A program made the translations under genes and the position numbers. The notes beneath the pieces were generated by a model. That model saw only the letters and a program-made list of their open reading frames with translations, did no database searches and was not told the origin of the DNA. 8,595 nt of DNA from NCBI GenBank assembly GCA_031288955.1, contig JAITQJ010000067.1, positions 1 to 8,595 on the forward strand, written 5' to 3'. Position 1 is the first letter of the stretch, and the number at the start of each line of letters is the position of its first letter. The DNA is from Planctomycetaceae bacterium (GTDB lineage: Bacteria; Planctomycetota; Planctomycetia; Pirellulales; Thermoguttaceae). Of this stretch, positions 4,229 through 8,595 are shown piece by piece.

Positions 4229-6475
4229 ATGTCGAAAAAAACGTTGTACATTTTGATTACGGTTTTGGCAGTCCTTGTTTTTTGCCCCGGCAGCGGTACG
4301 GTTCTGTATGGACAAGACTCTAAAAATGAACCGACGCTCGGACAGCGTTTCAAAAATGCCTTCAAAAATATATTCAGCGACGACGAAGAGCATCACCATA
4401 ACAGCACTGATGTTAAAATCGGTGCTGCCGTGCCTTCGGCGACACCGATGAAACCGCCGAAACCTATCACCGCCGCTGAAGTCAAACAAGCCCAAAATAT
4501 ACAGGCGAACTCAGCAAACAGTCCCAAAGTTGCCTCAACACAGCGGGACGGCACCGCCCGCCATCAAAGTTCATCGCTTCGGACTTCGGATATTCCATCG
4601 AAACTTGCTGAACGGGCTGCCCAAAACGCAGGAGAAGATGAAGACGAAGAAACTGTCTTTAACCGGCTTCGGGCAATGCGGCAGCGGGTTTTTACCGCCG
4701 AATCGATTGACCCGCTCACTGAACCGGTTATCCGCACACACGCCGTTACTCCAACGGCGGCTGACACGACAGTACCGGATACAAATGACCCGTTCCTGAC
4801 AGCAAGCAGAGCAGCCCAAACGGTGCCGGAAAATCAACAGGAAACGCAAACAGAATTACGGAAAAACACGGAATCAGTGAAAATGTCGGCAGTATCGGAG
4901 TCTGCCGTTCGCGGTACGAATGAAAAACGTTCGGAGAGTGCAAACCGGCAGACATTGCAAAAGATTCCGCGGAGAGATACGCAAACGGATGAGCCGAATA
5001 AAGCCGAAGAGGACTCATTACAGGGAACTCTTAAAGTCAATGCGGCAGAATATACCGGCGCAGACACAAACGATGCGGACAAAGGCGAAACGCGTCTGAC
5101 GGTTAGCCCGCGCTTGGAATTGACGACCGAAGGTCCGCCGCGAACGATTGTCGGTCAGGAAGCAGCATATAAAATCCGAATCACGAACAGCGGCAATGCA
5201 GCGGCTGAACAGGTTTCATTGACCGCTGAAGTACCGAATTGGATTGAAATTCGGCAGGCGGAAGTAACCGGCGGTAAAGCGGTTACGGTGCCGCGTGATG
5301 ACAATCCGCAGATTTCGGATTTAACCTGGAAAGTCAGCCGTATCGAAGCGGGAAAAAGCGAACTTCTCGTTTTGCGGCTGATTCCGCAGCAGCGTAAAAC
5401 CGTTGACTTGCGGATGAAATACGATTTTTACCGTCCGACGGCGGTGGCAAAAATCGAAGTTGAAGAACCGGTGCTGACGATGGAACTGCAAGGTCCCGAC
5501 GAAGTGCTTTGGGGCAGCGAAGTGCTTTATGCACTGATTGTCCGCAATACGGGCAACGGTAATGCCGAAGAGGTGCATTTGGAACTCCTGCAAACGGGTT
5601 CGGATATGAAGGCGTGTGTTTTGCCGGTATTACGTGCCGGTGAAGAACAGCCGATAGAGATTAGAGTTTGGACGGGGAAGCAGGAACATATTGACATCAA
5701 CGTTCAGGCGAACGGTAAATACAATTTGAAGGCGAACATTGCCAAGCGTATCAGTGTCCGCAGACCGAATCTCGAACTGCGGGTGGATACACCGTCGATT
5801 CTGTTTCTCGGCAATACGGCGGAGTTTGCGCTGAATATCCGCAACAACGGCAATGCGGCGGCGAAAGATTTTGAAATCAAATCGCAGGTACCGCTCGGAA
5901 CACAATTTGTTTCGTGCAGCAACGGCGGCGAATATGACCCGCAAAAGAGTCAGGTGGTTTGGAAAGTTCAATCGTTGGCGGTCGGCGAAACCTTTGCGGC
6001 GAAGATTGTGTGCAATCCGAAGACCGAAGGCGAGTGCAAGTTGGATACGGTTATTTCCGACCACGGCGGAGTGTTAGCAGAAAACAGCGGTTCGTTTATT
6101 GCTGAAGCGGTTGTGGCGTTGAAGTTGGATGTTGATAAGCCGCAGCGTCCCGTTGAGGTCGGCAAGGAAGCGGTTTATACAATTTGCATTAAGAACGAAG
6201 GCACGAAGACGGCAGAAAACGTTGAGGTGTCGATGGTTTTTGACTGGGGACTGGAGCCGATAGATGTCGAGGGCGGCGATGCGTTTTTCAACGGCGGTCA
6301 AGTGTTATTTGATAAAAAACCGTCGATACCGGCGGGACAGGAATTGGTGTTTAAGGTGAAGGCGAAGGCTGACCGGGCAGAAAACATTCGAGTCCGAACG
6401 GATGTCGTTTGCAAAGCCTCGAACGTTCATCTCGTCAATGAACACGCAACGTATTTTTACGAAAAGAAAAAATAA
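4229..6475 (+). CDS. Exported protein with four CARDB/DUF11-like Ig-fold repeats
   Basis: 748 residues from ATG 4229; a TTG at 4220 would add three. MSKKTLYILITVLAVLVF is a signal peptide with cleavage probably near residues 28-29 (LYGQ-DS); there is no lipobox because Phe precedes the Cys. Residues about 30-290 are polar, low in hydrophobics and probably disordered, with a short His run (HHH, about 55-57) and an acidic patch (EDEDEE, about 136-141). From 295 to the end there are four repeats of about 100-119 residues (roughly 295-413, 414-513, 514-629, 630-748), each opening with an L-x-L or L-x-M strand and carrying a 'Y/F-x-hxIxNxGNxxAexV' block: IRITNSGNAAAEQV, LIVRNTGNGNAEEV, LNIRNNGNAAAKDF, ICIKNEGTKTAENV. 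This is the CARDB/DUF11 pattern found in bacterial cell-surface and periplasmic proteins. It likely works outside the cytoplasm as a structural or adhesive protein. No enzyme motif is seen. Upstream Shine-Dalgarno is poor. Confidence 0.85.
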   Translation: MSKKTLYILITVLAVLVFCPGSGTVLYGQDSKNEPTLGQRFKNAFKNIFSDDEEHHHNSTDVKIGAAVPSATPMKPPKPITAAEVKQAQNIQANSANSPKVASTQRDGTARHQSSSLRTSDIPSKLAERAAQNAGEDEDEETVFNRLRAMRQRVFTAESIDPLTEPVIRTHAVTPTAADTTVPDTNDPFLTASRAAQTVPENQQETQTELRKNTESVKMSAVSESAVRGTNEKRSESANRQTLQKIPRRDTQTDEPNKAEEDSLQGTLKVNAAEYTGADTNDADKGETRLTVSPRLELTTEGPPRTIVGQEAAYKIRITNSGNAAAEQVSLTAEVPNWIEIRQAEVTGGKAVTVPRDDNPQISDLTWKVSRIEAGKSELLVLRLIPQQRKTVDLRMKYDFYRPTAVAKIEVEEPVLTMELQGPDEVLWGSEVLYALIVRNTGNGNAEEVHLELLQTGSDMKACVLPVLRAGEEQPIEIRVWTGKQEHIDINVQANGKYNLKANIAKRISVRRPNLELRVDTPSILFLGNTAEFALNIRNNGNAAAKDFEIKSQVPLGTQFVSCSNGGEYDPQKSQVVWKVQSLAVGETFAAKIVCNPKTEGECKLDTVISDHGGVLAENSGSFIAEAVVALKLDVDKPQRPVEVGKEAVYTICIKNEGTKTAENVEVSMVFDWGLEPIDVEGGDAFFNGGQVLFDKKPSIPAGQELVFKVKAKADRAENIRVRTDVVCKASNVHLVNEHATYFYEKKK

Positions 6476-6605
6476 AAACGCAAGATGAAGCCGGTGGTTT
6501 CACGAATTAAGTCCCGAATTCCAGCCGAACGGCGAACGTTCAATCGCACTGACACGAAAAACATTTGAATAACGGGTAATCGTGTAATCAAGGGACTTTT
6601 TACCT
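6476..6605. other. Convergent gap without a convincing terminator
   Basis: This gap lies between the converging exported-protein and helicase genes. A short stem GAAGCC-ggt-GGTTTC (6487-6501, one G-U pair on the plus strand) and a distant 7-bp inverted repeat AAGTCCC (6509-6515) with GGGACTT (6592-6598), the latter running into a T-run, are the only terminator-like structures. Neither is strong. No gene is seen. Confidence 0.4.
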
Positions 6606-8468
6606 TCACGCTGCTTTTTTGACCTTGACAGGGGCTTTAAGATTAAAAAGACCGAATAACTCGTCCTGATTCAAACCGTTTGATGTATTCAACCCTTGCG
6701 CTCCCGACAGTATCGTTTCTGCTAATTGACGTTTCTCCTCCAACACGCGGTTAATCCGTTCCTCAACCGTGTCCGTCGATATGAAACGTGTTACCGTAAC
6801 CGGTCCCGCTGCTCCAATCCGATGCGCCCTGTTTATCGCCTGGTCTTCTATTGCCGGATTCCACCAACGGTCAAACAAAAACACATACTCCGAAAATTGA
6901 AGATTCAAACCAACACTGCCCGCCCCGTAACTCATCAATATCACGTGTACATCCTTATCCTCGCGGAACATCCGTATCATATCGTCCCGCTTGTTTTGCG
7001 GTATCTTGCCGTGATATTCCGCTATGCCGAAACGTCCTAAATGCGATTTCAACCAGTACAAAGTCTCAACCCATTGGCTAAAAATAATTGCCTTGCGTCC
7101 GCTTTGAGACACCTCTTCCAAGTCCGCTTCAAGCCGCTCCAACTTGGCACTTTCTCCCGTCGCGGGGTCAAAGTTGCAAATCTGTTTCAAACGGATTATC
7201 AACTCCAGCACTTTCGGTATCGATACCGAATCGCCGGCTTCGGACAACCGCAGAACGCCTTCGTCTTCCGCCATTTTGTACGTCTCGGCTTGCTGCGGCG
7301 TTAAATCCAAAACCGCATCGCGTATCAACTTCGGAGGCAATTCCGTCATCACTTTGTCTTTGGTACGGCGCAGGATATGTCCGCCGACAATACGGCACAC
7401 TTCGCTCGGTTTCAAACCGGATTCCAAATAACCGGGAGAAAGAAACTCGAAAATGCCGACGAGGTCTTCCTGCGAATTTTCAACCGGCGTACCTGTTAAA
7501 GCCCAATTTCTCCGCCGCGCAATCGCTCTTGCTGCTTGCGATGTCGCATTGCTCTTATTTTTAATCCGCTGTGATTCATCGAGGACAACTAAATCAAATT
7601 GCAGAGATTGAGGGTTATCAATATCATCGAAAAATTCTCTGTCCCGATTCAGGAGTTCATAATTGACGAGCCGTACAGGAATGTTCGGCAGTTGCCAGAG
7701 CCATTTCCGCCGGGAAGTTGAGCCGTCAATTAAAGTAACAGGAACTTCGGGAGCCCAGAATGCAAACTCGCGCTGCCAGTTGCTTATCAGCGGTTTTGGA
7801 CAAACGAGCAGCACGTTGCGGATACCGCCGGTACGCAATAAAAGGCGAATTGTTGTAATCGCCTGCATTGTTTTGCCCAGTCCCATCTCATCGGCAAGAA
7901 CGGCAAACTCGGCACTGTAAAGGAACGCAATGCCTTGCCGCTGATACGGAAACGGCTCGAAAGGCATTTCCAATGTCGGTAAATTCAGTATCGACTCAAT
8001 CGGCGGCTGTAAAATATAACTTAACCGGTCGCGGATTTTAATCACATCGCGGGGAACGTTGATTCGGGTTAACGTTTCAATATCCGGTTTCTCTAATACC
8101 GCATCATTATTAGCCGCTGCCTTAATGCCGGCGGGAGCCGTTTTTGCTGCAAAATCGGTACCGGTGTTTTCGCCGGGCGATTCACCGGTAATCTCACCGG
8201 CAGACGCTTCTGCCGTCTGTAATTCTTCAGGGGATTCCGTATGTGTTGTATCTTTTCCAGTTTCGTAAAAGAACCAACTGCGGGAATTGACGGGTATTTT
8301 TGCGGAAACGCTGCCGGAAAGCAGGATACGGACTTTTTGCCCGCTCTGCAATAGACGGCTATAAACTTCGATATCATCGTTCCGTTGCAGGAGCCGATTC
8401 CAGCCGGTAACGTAAACGTTCGGTTCGGCAATATCGGGGGAAAAGGATTGTATTTCAAATAGATTCAT
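6606..8468 (-). CDS. SNF2-family DEAD/DEAH-box helicase (Swi2/Snf2-like ATPase)
   Basis: 620 residues from ATG 8468; a GTG at 8471 would add one. Residue numbers here count from that GTG. An N-terminal region (about 1-135) has a beta-rich start and a low-complexity Thr/Glu/Gly-rich linker (75-115). The helicase core follows: FPYQRQGIAFL at 174 (Q-motif equivalent), ADEMGLGKTMQA (motif I, Walker A) at 193, LLVCPKPLISNW (Ia) at 221, LDESQRIKN (motif II; DESQ in place of the usual DEAH/DEAQ) at 297, LTGTPVEN (III) at 325, then the C-terminal lobe with IIFSQW (IV) at 462, MSYGAGSVGLNL (V) at 513 and QAINRAHRIGA (VI) at 544. All motifs are present, so it should be an active DNA-stimulated translocase, acting on DNA-protein complexes or RNA polymerase. 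It ends in a basic tail (KAPVKVKKAA). The length fits stand-alone bacterial SNF2 proteins. No SWIM zinc finger is visible. No clear Shine-Dalgarno precedes it; a hairpin abuts the start. Confidence 0.93.
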   Translation of the reverse strand: MNLFEIQSFSPDIAEPNVYVTGWNRLLQRNDDIEVYSRLLQSGQKVRILLSGSVSAKIPVNSRSWFFYETGKDTTHTESPEELQTAEASAGEITGESPGENTGTDFAAKTAPAGIKAAANNDAVLEKPDIETLTRINVPRDVIKIRDRLSYILQPPIESILNLPTLEMPFEPFPYQRQGIAFLYSAEFAVLADEMGLGKTMQAITTIRLLLRTGGIRNVLLVCPKPLISNWQREFAFWAPEVPVTLIDGSTSRRKWLWQLPNIPVRLVNYELLNRDREFFDDIDNPQSLQFDLVVLDESQRIKNKSNATSQAARAIARRRNWALTGTPVENSQEDLVGIFEFLSPGYLESGLKPSEVCRIVGGHILRRTKDKVMTELPPKLIRDAVLDLTPQQAETYKMAEDEGVLRLSEAGDSVSIPKVLELIIRLKQICNFDPATGESAKLERLEADLEEVSQSGRKAIIFSQWVETLYWLKSHLGRFGIAEYHGKIPQNKRDDMIRMFREDKDVHVILMSYGAGSVGLNLQFSEYVFLFDRWWNPAIEDQAINRAHRIGAAGPVTVTRFISTDTVEERINRVLEEKRQLAETILSGAQGLNTSNGLNQDELFGLFNLKAPVKVKKAA

Positions 8469-8470
8469 CA

Positions 8471-8496
8471 CGGCGGATATTAGGCAAAATCCGCCG
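8471..8496 (-). promoter_or_regulatory. Hairpin abutting the helicase start codon
   Basis: CGGCGGAT (8471-8478) and ATCCGCCG (8489-8496) are perfect 8-bp arms around a 10-nt loop. In the mRNA the stem ends 2 nt before the ATG and occupies the place of a Shine-Dalgarno, so it could restrict ribosome loading or, as DNA, serve as an operator. Confidence 0.5.
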
Positions 8497-8595
8497 AAGA
8501 TTCAAGGGGAAAAAAGTTATTGTCCAGACGCAGCATCTTGCGGAACAGACGCTTTCGGTTTATGATACGAAGATGTGGTTGAGGACTAACTTTTG
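8480..8595 (-). CDS. Possible C-terminal end of an upstream gene (partial)
   Basis: An open minus-strand frame enters from the right edge and ends at TAA 8482-8480 after 37 visible codons, 11 nt before the helicase ATG. The peptide is basic then mixed (RIINRKRLFRKMLRLDNNFF). The tight stop-to-start spacing fits an operon, but 37 codons may be open by chance and the plus strand also has an open frame here. No family is recognised. Confidence 0.3.
   Translation of the reverse strand, partial: KVSPQPHLRIINRKRLFRKMLRLDNNFFPLESSADFA

Noticed and set aside
6606..8468. Helicase as part of a DISARM- or other defence-type operon
   Set aside because: No methylase, nuclease or other defence partner is visible beside it; motif content alone fits a general SNF2 protein.
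8498..8595. Open plus-strand frame reaching the right edge
   Set aside because: It has no credible start codon or ribosome binding site and overlaps the hairpin and the helicase start; the minus-strand frame with operon-like spacing is the better guess.
1..8595. CRISPR array, tRNA or rRNA genes
   Set aside because: No regularly spaced direct repeats, no tRNA T-loop/cloverleaf pattern and no rRNA-like sequence were seen on either strand.

Overview
The window looks like bacterial chromosomal DNA of moderate G+C with an accessory segment at its left. The lineage is uncertain. A secreted protein built from four CARDB/DUF11-like Ig-fold repeats, several starts without a clear Shine-Dalgarno, and a stand-alone SNF2-family helicase would suit a Planctomycetota-type genome, but no marker gene settles this.

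Left part (1-2950, nearly all on the minus strand). The left edge holds the 5' end of an insertion sequence: the first 39 codons of an IS1595/ISXO2-like transposase running off the window, and a probable IS tip at about 160. Non-coding DNA rich in small palindromes follows. Next come three minus-strand genes, in transcription order: a 75-residue protein of unknown function (2526-2299), a GYF-like/DUF4870 membrane protein (2192-1536) and a GIY-YIG nuclease-fold protein with a DUF4357 tail (1453-512). Upstream of them is the most unusual stretch of the window. An exact consensus sigma-70 promoter, TTGACA-17 bp-TATAAT, on the minus strand (2940-2912) points into about 220 bp packed with at least seven hairpins (2890-2672). 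This is a candidate structured non-coding RNA, or a long structured leader of the 75-residue gene.

Middle part (2990-6475, plus strand). A divergent promoter leads into a truncated SMC/Rad50-type ATPase that keeps its Walker A but ends after 113 codons, probably a broken gene. An NAD(P)H:quinone-oxidoreductase-like flavodoxin-fold enzyme with its own promoter and ribosome binding site follows, then a 748-residue exported protein with a disordered N-terminal half and four Ig-like repeats.

Right part (6476-8595, minus strand). A 130 bp convergent gap separates the exported protein from a complete 620-residue SNF2-family helicase. Its start codon abuts an 8-bp GC-rich hairpin. The last 37 codons of a possible upstream gene end 11 nt before the helicase start.

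How the genes fit together: the left accessory block, with IS, small genes, structured RNA and ATPase remnant, looks like an acquired or decaying insertion beside ordinary chromosomal genes. No gene set here matches a complete defence or toxin-antitoxin system I can name.
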